From an uncultured Thermoguttaceae bacterium (GTDB lineage Bacteria; Planctomycetota; Planctomycetia; Pirellulales; Thermoguttaceae): a DNA stretch of 51,232 nt. Location of the stretch: NCBI GenBank assembly GCA_938042245.1, contig CALIRO010000058.1, positions 1 to 51,232 on the forward strand. The letters run 5' to 3'. This document shows, one piece after another, positions 24,496-33,336 of the stretch. Position 1 is the first letter of the stretch, and each line of letters begins with the position of its first letter. A model generated the notes under the pieces. It did no database searches. It was not told the DNA's origin and saw only the letters and a program-made list of their open reading frames with translations. A program made the position numbers and the translations under genes.

Positions 24496-25778
24496 GGCTG
24501 CAGCTCCTCGGAGAGCCTGCGGACTTCGACTAGCATCTGCATAGGCGGCCAAATGCGCAGCACACGGAATTCCAGGCCTCCCCACTGGTAGGTGTCTCCT
24601 GGCGAGGGGAATCGGCCCAACCGTTCCAGTGTCAGACCGGCTACGGTGGTAGCCCGACTGGGAGGGCGTTTTAGGTGAAAATGCCGGGCCAAACGCCGCA
24701 GACTGGTAATGCCGGTTACTTCCCACACCCCGGGGCGGAGCTGCCGAAGCGGCGGCCGATGCAGGAGGCGTTGGCTCCGGCTGGCAGATGGCTGAAACAA
24801 TGTTTCCATCAGATCCTCGAAAGTTACCGCCCCCACCGTATCGCCGTATTCGTTGACTACCACGGCCACGGAGCGATTCTGATCGAGCATCTGTTGGAAG
24901 GCCTCGGCTACGCTGATGGACCAAGGCACATAAAGCACCGGTTCTGCTTGATCCGTCAGCTGGCCAGCACAGGTGCAGTTGACATGCCGGAGATTTACTG
25001 CGGCGATAATTTCATCGGTTTGGGGATCGGCTAAGAAGAGGTACTCGGTAGGCGGCGGGTGATATTGAACATATTTCCATTCCACCGGCGTCCGAAACAC
25101 CGCCATTTGCCTCCGCGGTCGCATCAATTCATCCACCCGCATTTCCGAAAAGCTCACCAGGCTTTGCAGCAGCTCATGCTGGTGACGCAGAAGCTGCTCA
25201 GGTGCCGACACCTGCGGGGAAGAACTGGCGGCGGCCAGTTCCACCGCACGCTCTAAATCTTCCACCTGCAGATATGGTTCCGGTTCAAAACGGGGGCAAA
25301 GGACCCGTTGAGAAATACGCACCAACTGCCGAAGGACCGGTAGGAGCGGCTCTACCAGTCGAATCGCCCCCTCTAAGGGGACGCTTACCCATCGGGCCAC
25401 CCACCGCGGCTGTAAGACCGCCAGACTCTTCGGCAACACTTCGCTCAGCAGGATCAGAGTTACCAGCGCGGCCATGGCAAACAGTCCAGAAGCCCCAGGT
25501 CCCCATACCTGCTGGATCTGAAGCCCCACGATGGACGCCATCGTAAAATACAACACGTTGACCAACAAGTTCCAAAACAGCACCGCGGTCAACAGACGAT
25601 CGGCGTCGTGGAGTAACCGGGCAGCACGTTGCTCCCGGCGGCTCCCTTGGGAGAGCTGCCGCCGCTGGGCAGGCGTCAGCGAAAATAGCGCCGCCTCCGA
25701 GGCCGAAAAAAAACCAGACCCTACCAACAAGCCCCCCATGGCAATCCACCAGGGGATATAGCCTATCCACCAGTCCAT
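24492..25778 (-). CDS. CNNM-domain, CBS and CorC/HlyC-domain protein, first of two
   Basis: 428 residues. Order of domains is CNNM (about 1-185; FFSASEAALFSLTPAQRRQL and LLSEVLPKSLAV), CBS pair (about 205-345; RVDELMRPRRQM and NEYGDTVGAVTFEDLMETLF) and CorC/HlyC transporter-associated domain (about 350-425; TTVAGLTLERLGRFPSPGDT). This is the complete architecture of bacterial CorC/YfjD/HlyC proteins, implicated in divalent metal efflux. The start ATG is followed by WWIGYIPWWIAM, a first helix. An AT-rich stretch (TATAAATATTC) just upstream could hold the promoter of the pair. Confidence 0.9.
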   Translation of the reverse strand: MDWWIGYIPWWIAMGGLLVGSGFFSASEAALFSLTPAQRRQLSQGSRREQRAARLLHDADRLLTAVLFWNLLVNVLYFTMASIVGLQIQQVWGPGASGLFAMAALVTLILLSEVLPKSLAVLQPRWVARWVSVPLEGAIRLVEPLLPVLRQLVRISQRVLCPRFEPEPYLQVEDLERAVELAAASSSPQVSAPEQLLRHQHELLQSLVSFSEMRVDELMRPRRQMAVFRTPVEWKYVQYHPPPTEYLFLADPQTDEIIAAVNLRHVNCTCAGQLTDQAEPVLYVPWSISVAEAFQQMLDQNRSVAVVVNEYGDTVGAVTFEDLMETLFQPSASRSQRLLHRPPLRQLRPGVWEVTGITSLRRLARHFHLKRPPSRATTVAGLTLERLGRFPSPGDTYQWGGLEFRVLRIWPPMQMLVEVRRLSEELQP

Positions 25779-25893
25779 GGCATAAATGTGAATATATGAA
25801 TATTTATAGGATACACTATCAGGAATCGAAAGAGCCCGAGGGTTCCAGGTCTTTCTCTCGGTGGGCAAAGGGCCACAGATCCTCCCCTTGGGG

Positions 25894-27717
25894 TTACTCG
25901 GCGGTAGTTCGGCCGGTGGCCACATCAAACTCGGCCAGCATGGGTACCAGCAAGGCCGCAGTGGCAAACCCATAGGCCGACACCACCACCAGAAATACGC
26001 CCAACGTATATTCCAATAGAAAGCTAGTGATTCCGTAGAAGCTGGCCAGGGGGCAGCCGAAGGCTGCCAGCAGCTTCGCTGATGATGGTGTACGAAAAGC
26101 CATCACCACATATAACCCTAACCCCCCACCCACCATCATCGCCAAAAAAGGCTGCAACTGCGCCTGAAACGACCCGCTAAAGGCCACCATAATCATCATG
26201 CAAACGGCCACCCCCACCGCTAAAAAAAACACCGTGGCCAAACTCGTGGCAATCGCCAATCGACTGCTCGGAAACGTCATCCCCGTATGAATCCCCAAAA
26301 CCGACACAAACCCAAATAGCACCAGCATCCCACCGGCCAAATACACAACATTCTCCAACCGCACTATCCCTCCCAGCCATAACCCACCACACAACACCAA
26401 CGGCAACACCACCCAATCTTTTCCGTTGTACCAGACCCCGCCCAGTTTGCCGAAAACCATCTCCCCCGGCGTTACATCACTGACAAGCAGCAGGTCCATA
26501 GCACCAGCATCCCGTTCCGTGGTCATCGAAATGACTGCCTGCGCATTGAGCAACATCAGACTAAGCAAAAACAGAGGCAATACGGCGACAGCAATGGCGG
26601 ATTTGGGAATCGGCTGGCCTGATTGGCTGGCATGGAGCAAGGCAATGGCGGTGCCAGCAAATACAAGCCAATAGATCAGTTTGACCACCAAGATCTTTCG
26701 GCCATAGGCCCAGGTGCATAGTTCCCGCCACAAGATGGGATTATCCCAGACGGGGCGATGAGGACGGCTTGCAGCCAACAGCCTCCTGGTAGAGAGCGTG
26801 CCTTGCTCAGTTGGGGGGGCATCCGCGGTGCTGGGCCGCTCCGAGGGTGCCGACGGTTGCCCAATTCCAATTCTCTTGGAAGGTTCCTCTTCGGGCGGCG
26901 GGGAAAACGGTTGGGGGGGATTCCACACCCGCACCCCCGCAATAGCCACCCCATTCAGAAGCCCTGCCAGCAATACCGACACCGCCAAAAACCAACCTAC
27001 CGCTGGGGATACCAGGCCCAGCCACGCTTCCCCAGCAGGCACGGGCTCCATGGCTGCCAAAATGGCCCTCCACGGGCTCATGGCCGATGCCCATTGCTCC
27101 GTAGCAATCCCAGCCCAATGGCGGCCCAATGCCCCCGCATGCACTACTTCCCAAAACCCCACCCACAACACCACGCCCAAGACGGTCATGGCCAGGCTTT
27201 GCAGGGTTTTCTCCCGCCAAAAGGCCACTGTCGAACCAAAACTCCCACACACCAGCGCCGTGGCTGCGCAGACGAGCAGACAGCCCATTATTTGGCTCAG
27301 GGAAATGCCCCCCCACAACCCCAAGAGGAAAAATAGCGGCACTGCCGCCGCCAACCCTACTAGCACATGCAGCACAGAAGCCAATAGTTTGCCCAAGACT
27401 AATTCGTGGTTGGCCAAACGAGTCAACAGCAGCAATTCCAACGTCCGACGGTCTTTCTCCTGCGAAACTGCCGTGGCCGACAATATGCCAGAAAAAAATA
27501 CCACCAACACCAACTGGACTACGGCAAGCAGTTGAGAGACGATGGCCCCAAACCGGGCCATGTCCCCCACATTCCGGATCAGTTGGGTCCCGGCCAAAAC
27601 AAGCCAAGCTGTCGCTGCCACCCCAAACAGGCCCCCCACATACCCCACTCGCACCCCATAGATTCTCCACCGCCTGGGAGCTACTACCAGTTCCCGGGTA
27701 AAGACCGGCCCAATCAC
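25894..27717 (-). CDS. Two-half ABC-2 type permease
   Basis: 607 residues, about twelve helices in two homologous halves. Each half opens with the same type of segment: GPVFTRELVVAPRRWRIYGV near residue 3 and DNPILWRELCTWAYGRKILV near 325. The EKDRRTLELLLLTRL and ERDAGAMDLLLVSDV loops are the ABC-2 signature in each half. They are separated by a soluble proline-rich stretch (about 265-320). The partner ATPase gene is not in the window. Substrate unknown; relatives export drugs, lipids or surface components, or serve gliding-like systems. The start is GTG with GGAGGTGA seven bases upstream. A 115-bp gap separates it from the CNNM pair. Confidence 0.88.
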   Translation of the reverse strand: MIGPVFTRELVVAPRRWRIYGVRVGYVGGLFGVAATAWLVLAGTQLIRNVGDMARFGAIVSQLLAVVQLVLVVFFSGILSATAVSQEKDRRTLELLLLTRLANHELVLGKLLASVLHVLVGLAAAVPLFFLLGLWGGISLSQIMGCLLVCAATALVCGSFGSTVAFWREKTLQSLAMTVLGVVLWVGFWEVVHAGALGRHWAGIATEQWASAMSPWRAILAAMEPVPAGEAWLGLVSPAVGWFLAVSVLLAGLLNGVAIAGVRVWNPPQPFSPPPEEEPSKRIGIGQPSAPSERPSTADAPPTEQGTLSTRRLLAASRPHRPVWDNPILWRELCTWAYGRKILVVKLIYWLVFAGTAIALLHASQSGQPIPKSAIAVAVLPLFLLSLMLLNAQAVISMTTERDAGAMDLLLVSDVTPGEMVFGKLGGVWYNGKDWVVLPLVLCGGLWLGGIVRLENVVYLAGGMLVLFGFVSVLGIHTGMTFPSSRLAIATSLATVFFLAVGVAVCMMIMVAFSGSFQAQLQPFLAMMVGGGLGLYVVMAFRTPSSAKLLAAFGCPLASFYGITSFLLEYTLGVFLVVVSAYGFATAALLVPMLAEFDVATGRTTAE

Positions 27718-28228
27718 GACCTTCTCACCTCCAACGGATCAACAGATTCTCTTCCCCTGATCAAATGACACACCCCTCTAGACCCCCATTCCAAGAGGGC
27801 TCCCGCCCGTGAGGGAAGCAGGCCGGGCCCCCGCTTAAAATGAATGTGCCTTCTGTCCCACTTTGCCAAGCCTTCTCGTTTGGGTTGCAGACAAGCACCC
27901 GGTGGTCAAAAGCCTTCCCTCATACCCCATTTCCCCCCCGGAACAATTTCTTATGATACCTTTTAGGCACTCAAAAGTGGAGGCTTCGAGGCCTTCCGAG
28001 GCTGCTATTCCGCTCTGCTAGCTAGGGCCATCGGGAGGGGATTGGGGAGCATCCTAAACCTAGTATTACAGACTATTGGGGGATCCTATGCCCCTAGAAG
28101 GGGTATTTCTGGGAAATTCGGCTCCGAAGGAAGCCAAAAGCCTCAGAAGAGGCCTGCGGGGGGCAGAAGAAACGGACAGATCAACTTCTGCTGTGCCCAA
28201 AAAGAGAAAGGGATCTTGCGAAGGATTT
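27718..28228. other. Intergenic region between the permease and the repeat lipoprotein
   Basis: 511 bp. Contains homopolymer runs of C and a CCCC-TTCTA-GGGG hairpin near 28090-28103 that could end the minus-strand lipoprotein transcript, though without a clear U tract. No gene seen. Confidence 0.45.
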
Positions 28229-29644
28229 CTAGAACGGTTGCCCAGGGGTGTAAGAGCGGGTGCTGCCAGGTCGATACTCCCCACTAGAGGTGGAAGAAGA
28301 ATACCCAGAGCCCCCGGCCGGCATCTGATACGGGGGAGTGTTGGGAGGATTGTAGCCGGTTTGGCCTGGCCGATACCCAGTTTGCCCGGGCTGATAACCT
28401 GTATCGCCTGGCCGATACCCGGTATCTCCAGGCCGATAGCCTGTATTTCCAGGCCGATACCCGGTCTCTCCAGACTGATACTCTGATTGGGGTACTCGGT
28501 ATCCTGAATCCCCGGTAGCACTGGGCCTGGAAGCAGAATCTTCCCAATCGGAAGTGCCCAAGCGGCCTCCAGCAGGTCCTCCCATTGCTCCGGTTCGAGC
28601 ACTGCCGGTCCCTGCAGGGGAATTGTCGGAAGTCCGAGCCGATAACCTTCGGGAGTCCGGGGGGCTGTCTTGCCCAGAAGAGCGACTCGGATCGGAAAAG
28701 TAGGGATTATCGGAGCCAGAGGAGGAGGAACTGCGGAGGGTTCCTTCTGCAGAGCGTGCCGGGCTTCCGTATCCGGCTCTCGAAGGAGCCGAAAAGCTGC
28801 TGGAAGAGGAATCGGCAGAGCTGGCCCATGAAGGAGGCGGGCTGCTCGGGCCAGTCCGATCCTCCCAAGCTGCCTCCGACCCCCTCCGGGAGGAGGCAGT
28901 GGAGGGGACTGAACGGCCTGCCCAGGAAGAACTTCTTTCATACCCCTCTGCAGGGCCTAGAGTATCCACAGAAGAGGTACTTGGCGGTCCAGAAACACTT
29001 TCCCAGCTTCGCCAATTGGGGGCATTGGGAGAAGTGCCGGTATAGCTGCCTCCGTAGCGGTCGGCAGAAGAGGCTGCAGAGCTAAAATCTCGACTGCCAT
29101 ATCCATACCCATATCCAGCGGCATTGGTTCGCGAAGCGGACAAGGGGGGATTGGTGGCGGAAGCTGGGCCTGCATCGTATCTACCCACTTGGGGGGAGAT
29201 GCCATATCGGCTTCCACTCATACTATTGGATTGCCCCAAAGGAGGGGAACCATACGGAGCATTGGGCATCCCGGCTGCACTGGATGGGCCTTCTGCAGGG
29301 CTCCCATAGGCCATGTTGCCTCCGTACCGGTTTCGGCTCAAGGAGCTGGAGGATTCTGAAGAAGTATTCCAGGCCGCCGGAGAGCTGCTCGGAGGGGAGG
29401 TCCCAAGTTGGCTAGTCCTGCTGGTGGGGGATTTGGATTTGGCGGTGGCCTGATCATCGGCAGAGCTATACCCTGCTTTGGGAGGGGTAGGAGTAGCCAA
29501 GGAACTGGGTTTTTCTGGTTCCGAAGTCTTTTTGGGCATTAAAAAGGCCAACGGATTCGACCAGGTGGGCGTTAGCCCCCCTGTTTTACAGCCAGTAAGC
29601 CCTAGGGCCAGGATCAGCCAAGCCGTCCAGTGTTTTTGGAGCAT
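28229..29644 (-). CDS. Serine/proline/glycine-rich lipoprotein with TGYRPG repeats
   Basis: 471 residues. The signal MLQKHWTAWLILALGLTGCK has a clear lipobox LTGC (16-19), so the mature protein is lipid-anchored. The rest is very low in complexity: Ser runs, Tyr-Gly patches (AAGYGYGYGSRDF) and, at about 410-455, six heptapeptides of type TGYRPGD/N/Q, then a Ser-Gly-Tyr tail. No enzyme domain is seen. Such Tyr/Gly/Ser-rich sequence may be surface matrix or a cell-wall link, which is inference. AAGGAAGG lies five bases before the ATG. It has its own transcript, separated from the permease by 511 bp. Confidence 0.85.
   Translation of the reverse strand: MLQKHWTAWLILALGLTGCKTGGLTPTWSNPLAFLMPKKTSEPEKPSSLATPTPPKAGYSSADDQATAKSKSPTSRTSQLGTSPPSSSPAAWNTSSESSSSLSRNRYGGNMAYGSPAEGPSSAAGMPNAPYGSPPLGQSNSMSGSRYGISPQVGRYDAGPASATNPPLSASRTNAAGYGYGYGSRDFSSAASSADRYGGSYTGTSPNAPNWRSWESVSGPPSTSSVDTLGPAEGYERSSSWAGRSVPSTASSRRGSEAAWEDRTGPSSPPPSWASSADSSSSSFSAPSRAGYGSPARSAEGTLRSSSSSGSDNPYFSDPSRSSGQDSPPDSRRLSARTSDNSPAGTGSARTGAMGGPAGGRLGTSDWEDSASRPSATGDSGYRVPQSEYQSGETGYRPGNTGYRPGDTGYRPGDTGYQPGQTGYRPGQTGYNPPNTPPYQMPAGGSGYSSSTSSGEYRPGSTRSYTPGQPF
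28350..28475 (-). repeat. Six tandem 21-bp repeats encoding TGYRPGx heptapeptides
   Basis: The plus strand shows CGATACCC/CGATAGCC blocks every 21 bp from about 28350 to 28475 in the lipoprotein gene. The variable last residue (D, N or Q) and synonymous changes show that the array is diverging, not freshly made. Confidence 0.8.
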
Positions 29645-30092
29645 GGAGCCTTCCTTTGCCTCGAGAGATGATCCGGCAGCCCCCTCCCAGCGGCTTCCGG
29701 AGGGAAAAGCAACCTTATTCCGTCCCCGGCAGCAATAGCCCAATCCCTAAGAACAGGTTTCCGAAAAGTCGGGGCAGGAGGGACCAGGCGGGGATTATAT
29801 GAACCCCTCCAAGCCAGTCAAGAGGAAAATTGCTCGGGCCTTCCTAGAGGGTTTGGTAGGAGCAATTGGAGCGAATTGGAAAGGCCAATTTGCCACCGTT
29901 AAGAGGGGGTTCCAATCCCCCGAAATAGGGAAATTGACGTCTCTTCAGCTCCCTTCAGCCCAAAATTGGGCTACTCTCCCCTTTGCCTTCCCAGACCACG
30001 CCAACCGAAAGCCAACAGGTTTCTGTCTTGGGGTATAAGCCCTCGGCTGGTTGTGCAGAGCCTGAAAAGACCAACAAAAGAAACAATTCGGT

Positions 30093-30119
30093 ACCATTTT
30101 AGCCGAGTGAAGTAGATTC
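30093..30119 (+). repeat. Dispersed 27-bp repeat, copy 1
   Basis: ACCATTTTAGCCGAGTGA with AGTAGATTC matches the reverse complement of 33494-33520 at about 24 of 27 positions. It abuts the left end of the MITE. Confidence 0.65.
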
Positions 30120-30307
30120 GGAACCTCCGAAGAATTCAAAGGAGATATTTTTGCACTATGTCGGAACCTCCGTTAATAGCGCCAACATAGAGGGGCCCTG
30201 CCAACATTAGACTCAATTATACTGCCTCGCAAGGGGAACCGATAGGCAAAGAAATGGATCGCATATTCATAAAGTTCACGTGATGTTCAGGATTTGGCAG
30301 AGCTTCC
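30120..30307 (+). mobile_element. MITE copy A, 188 bp, with 4-bp target duplication
   Basis: The left end GGAACCTCCG and right end CAGAGCTTCC are imperfect inverted repeats (8 of 10). ATTC occurs directly on both sides (30116-30119 and 30308-30311), the footprint of transposition. The inner sequence aligns along its whole length with the reverse complement of 45788-45976 and with 51094-51232. No reading frame is present, so it must move with a transposase from elsewhere. Confidence 0.88.
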
Positions 30308-30340
30308 ATTCCTGCTTTTTGGGGAAAATCTCGCAGAGTG

Positions 30341-30363
30341 TCATTCCCGCGCAAGCGGGAATC
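30341..30363. repeat. Widespread hairpin repeat (CATTCCCGC-GCAA-GCGGGAATC)
   Basis: ATTCCCGC (30343-30350) and GCGGGAAT (30355-30362) are a perfect 8-bp inverted repeat around GCAA. This repeat is known in many unrelated bacteria and yields spurious translations such as SFPRKRESS and DSRLRGND, both visible here. Confidence 0.85.
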
Positions 30364-30486
30364 CAGCAAGCAGCATCCACCGAGAAACCGGTATTCTTGC
30401 TCTCCCAGCAGGAGAGGGCGCCTTATGGGGCGGAAAAAGGTTACCAAAATTCCACCTAGGAGATCGGGCGCTTTTTGGCCGGCGGG

Positions 30487-30966
30487 TTATCTGCCTGGCA
30501 GCTTTTCCAGCTCAAAGGTGAATGGGCCGCAGCCGGGTTCTACAATTACCTCAAACGGGGTGGTTTCGGCCCGGGTGTATTTTTCTGGGATGAGCGATTC
30601 CCGGCCGAGATAGGTTTTATGGATTTGGAAAACCACTTTATATTTGCCGGCAATGGCGCCGTCGCCGGGATTGACGGTGGTCAATTCAAACGAACCGTCT
30701 TTAGGGTTGATGTCGCCAAAGGCAGCTTTTCGGAAAACCCCTGGAGCCGGCTGGGTAGCCTGGGACCCGATGTCAACCGGTTCAAAAAATACCGTAGCCA
30801 CTTCTCCCTGGGGAATGGTGCCGTCGGTAAACTTTACCGTGCCGCGAACCGGCACCATGTGGACGCGGGGCTCACCAGAACAGCCGACAGGGAGCAAGCC
30901 CCCAAGGGCGCCCGCTCCGAGGAGGGCCCAAGAACCAAGCGTGCGTGAAAATGCCGTAAGAGCCAT
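30487..30966 (-). CDS. Small lipoprotein with transthyretin-like fold, DUF1559 partner
   Basis: 159 residues. The signal ends at GLLPVGCSG (about 20-28), giving a lipoprotein cysteine. The mature part has the pattern of planctomycete small lipoproteins with a carboxypeptidase-regulatory or transthyretin-like beta fold: VRGTVKFTDGTIPQGEVATV, then GSFELTTVNPGDGAIAGKYK VVF. These usually follow a DUF1559 gene, as here (60 bp). Function is unknown. The start at 30966 has GGGAG about eight bases upstream; the longer frame to 31074 overlaps the DUF1559 stop and has no signal. Confidence 0.88.
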   Translation of the reverse strand: MALTAFSRTLGSWALLGAGALGGLLPVGCSGEPRVHMVPVRGTVKFTDGTIPQGEVATVFFEPVDIGSQATQPAPGVFRKAAFGDINPKDGSFELTTVNPGDGAIAGKYKVVFQIHKTYLGRESLIPEKYTRAETTPFEVIVEPGCGPFTFELEKLPGR

Positions 30967-31025
30967 CTGTTTTCTCCCAAGGCCGGCACCCAAATAAACC
31001 CTTCCACCGGGCGTCGCAGGATCTG

Positions 31026-32171
31026 TTACGGAAAGAGTTTGGAAGCATCTAGCGGCAGTCCGTCCATACTGCAAATCAGCCGATCCCAGATGCTCAAGCT
31101 GCTACCGGCCGAGGTTTCTATCCAATTGCTAATAAAATGGACACTGCCGTCGCAAAAGGCCGTATAAACGCCGCCGACGTGCTGGCTACGGGTAGTCGCC
31201 TGCCAGGAACATTGGTTCCTGCAACATCCCATCCGCTCTCGAATCAGGACTGCTTCGCCCGGATCGATGGTCCGAAGATAATTACACGGTTTAATATCGT
31301 CGGAATTGATGCGGGGGTCGTTTGGCCCGTTGGCGTCGCCCCAGGAGCCGAAGGCATACAGGGCGCTGGCGCCGGCATTGCCCATGGCCCAAGTGCCGCG
31401 GGAATCGTATTGGTTGAGTCCTGCGCGAAGCTCGGCTAGCATGAGGGTGTTGCTCAGGCCGTCCCGGATTTTGGCTGCTGGCTGGGAACAGTTAGGTCCC
31501 ATCACCCCTCGGAATTCAGGCGCCCGTGGTCCACTCCATCCGGGAGAGTCCGGTCCGCAGATGGCATCGGGGCGATTCGGCCACCACGAAGGCCCCAACA
31601 TATAGCCGCGCCCGCCGTTGGCGCCGTAATTACCCCGAGCCCAGTTATCCCCCTCGTTCCGCCCGGGGCTACCGGCAAATTTGATCCGGTTATACCCGGC
31701 GTCCGTCGGGCATTTGAGGATTGGAATCTCTATGCCCCGGGCGTATCGATTGGCCGGGTCGGAAATCGGCAGCGCCAAATTAAAGGCATTGTAAACCCCC
31801 TGTTGTTCCAAGAACGGCAGGATCAGGATGATCCAATTGGGTCGTAATCGATCGGTACAGGCGGGGTCGTCGCCGGGATCGAATTGCACGCTGGGGGGGA
31901 AGCCTCCTTGTTGGGATTCGTAGTTGAGGACGGCTAAAGCGATCTGCTTGAGGTTATTGGCGCACTGGGCGCGCCGGGCCGATTCCCTGGCCTGCTGGAC
32001 GGCCGGTAAAAGCAGGGCCACCAAAATCCCAATAATGGTAATCACCACCAAAAGCTCCACTAAAGTGAAGCCGAACCAAACTGCCGCTTCGGCCACCCGA
32101 GGGGCCGAATCATCTTCGAGCCTTCGAGAGCCTTTCGGGACTTCCGAGACTTTCTGCCAGTGGCACCCCAT
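31026..32171 (-). CDS. DUF1559 protein with type IV pilin-like N-terminus
   Basis: 381 residues. The prepilin site and helix [20 protein letters not shown] (34-53) is preceded by a 33-residue leader, then [15 protein letters not shown] and [15 protein letters not shown], the DUF1559 start that marks planctomycetes. The C-terminus has the H-x9-DG motif ([16 protein letters not shown], about 333-348). These proteins are processed by a prepilin peptidase and lie in the envelope; roles suggested are pseudopilins for secretion, unproven. AAGGAGAG is about nine bases before the ATG. Part of a two-gene unit with the following lipoprotein. Confidence 0.95.
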   Translation of the reverse strand: MGCHWQKVSEVPKGSRRLEDDSAPRVAEAAVWFGFTLVELLVVITIIGILVALLLPAVQQARESARRAQCANNLKQIALAVLNYESQQGGFPPSVQFDPGDDPACTDRLRPNWIILILPFLEQQGVYNAFNLALPISDPANRYARGIEIPILKCPTDAGYNRIKFAGSPGRNEGDNWARGNYGANGGRGYMLGPSWWPNRPDAICGPDSPGWSGPRAPEFRGVMGPNCSQPAAKIRDGLSNTLMLAELRAGLNQYDSRGTWAMGNAGASALYAFGSWGDANGPNDPRINSDDIKPCNYLRTIDPGEAVLIRERMGCCRNQCSWQATTRSQHVGGVYTAFCDGSVHFISNWIETSAGSSLSIWDRLICSMDGLPLDASKLFP

Positions 32172-32268
32172 GTGCTATCTCTCCTTTTGAAGAGGGGTTT
32201 ACCCCGTTCGGCATCGGCGATTTTACCCGTAGGAGACGGGTAGCAATGCGTAGTTAGGGGAGTGCGGC

Positions 32269-33336
32269 TCAGGCTTTGGGAGCTTCTTCCATGGAACGGA
32301 CCGTTTCAAAGCGGCCGAAGATCATTCGACCGGCGCTGGTCTGCAAGACGCTGGTAACGGTCAGGCTGATCCATTGGCCGATGTGCTCCCGGCCGTTTTC
32401 TACCACCACCATGGTCCCATCGTCCAAGTAGCCGACTCCTTGGCCAGGTTCTTCGCCTGGCTTAATCAAGCGAACTTCCACCCGCTCGCCGGGCAGAAAC
32501 AACGGCTTCATCGCATTGGCCAAATCGTTCAGATTGACCACCGGCACTCCATGGAACCGAGCCACCTTATTCAGATTATAGTCATTAGTTATCAGTTTGC
32601 CATGCAAATGCTTGGCCAACGCTACCAGTTTCAGGTCCACAGATTGGCCAGCGAACTCCGGCAACTCTCGGTCGTAGATTTCCACATCCACGTCCGGGCT
32701 TTTTCGCAAGCGGTTGAGAATATCCAGGCCGCGCCGGCCCCGGCTCCGTTTAAGCCGATCCGAGCTGTCTGCAATGGCCTGCAGCTCCGTAATGACAAAC
32801 CGGGGAATCACCAATTGGGTGTCGAAAAGCTGTGTCTCCACCAAATCCGCAATCCGACCGTCGATGATCACACTGGTATCCAAAACGTATGGCCTGGCCC
32901 CTTTGATCTCCTTGGAAAACTCCACATACGGAATAATAAACCGGAAATCGTTCTTGGTCTGCAACAGCAGGCTAATACAGACGTAGGATAATACCGCTGC
33001 AATGATCAATTGAACAGCAGCCTGGAGCTTGCCAGCATACGCTGGGTCTTTCGGAGTAAAAGCCGCAAAAAGAGGACTCAACGCTAAGTTCAACACATAC
33101 GCTAAAAACAGTCCCACAATCAGCCCAAAATACACCGCCGAGATGGTATCCAGAGGTTTTCGCGGCACGGCCATATCCAGGCCAATCACCACCAACGCCA
33201 ATAGCACCATCCCTACCAGAATGGCCCAGTTTATCCAGGTGGCATCTGGCGGCACTACCCCAGACCACAAAATAATAAATACCCCCAGCCCAATGGCCAC
33301 AATAATAAAAAGAAGTCGTAATACCAAAAGCCCCAT
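32269..33336 (-). CDS. Membrane PIN-TRAM domain protein (YacL-like)
   Basis: 355 residues. Four or so membrane helices fill 1-125, then a PIN nuclease domain with VLDTSVIIDGRIADL (151-165; first Asp 153), VITELQAIAD and SVDLKLVALAKHLHGKLITND. It ends in a TRAM-like beta-barrel (about 295-345; GVGYLDDGTMVVVENGREHI). This is the YacL architecture of Bacillus and cyanobacteria; relatives are thought to be RNA endonucleases at the membrane. All expected Asp residues are present. The ATG at 33336 has GGGGAGG five bases upstream. Single gene, 97 bp from the DUF1559 gene. Confidence 0.92.
   Translation of the reverse strand: MGLLVLRLLFIIVAIGLGVFIILWSGVVPPDATWINWAILVGMVLLALVVIGLDMAVPRKPLDTISAVYFGLIVGLFLAYVLNLALSPLFAAFTPKDPAYAGKLQAAVQLIIAAVLSYVCISLLLQTKNDFRFIIPYVEFSKEIKGARPYVLDTSVIIDGRIADLVETQLFDTQLVIPRFVITELQAIADSSDRLKRSRGRRGLDILNRLRKSPDVDVEIYDRELPEFAGQSVDLKLVALAKHLHGKLITNDYNLNKVARFHGVPVVNLNDLANAMKPLFLPGERVEVRLIKPGEEPGQGVGYLDDGTMVVVENGREHIGQWISLTVTSVLQTSAGRMIFGRFETVRSMEEAPKA

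Larger units (their letters stand above)
29645..30486. other. 842-bp intergenic mosaic of repeated elements
   Basis: Contains a 16-bp tight hairpin AGCCC(AA)..TTGGGCT (29957-29972), a shared repeat (30093-30119), a complete MITE (30116-30311 with target duplications) and the CATTCCCGC hairpin repeat (30341-30363). Open frames here (SFPRKRESS type) are known artefacts of the hairpin repeat. No genuine gene is seen. Confidence 0.6.

Noticed and set aside
30294..30613. Plus frames containing SFPRKRESS-type peptides
   Set aside because: Known spurious translations of the CATTCCCGC hairpin repeat, and partly antisense to the lipoprotein gene.
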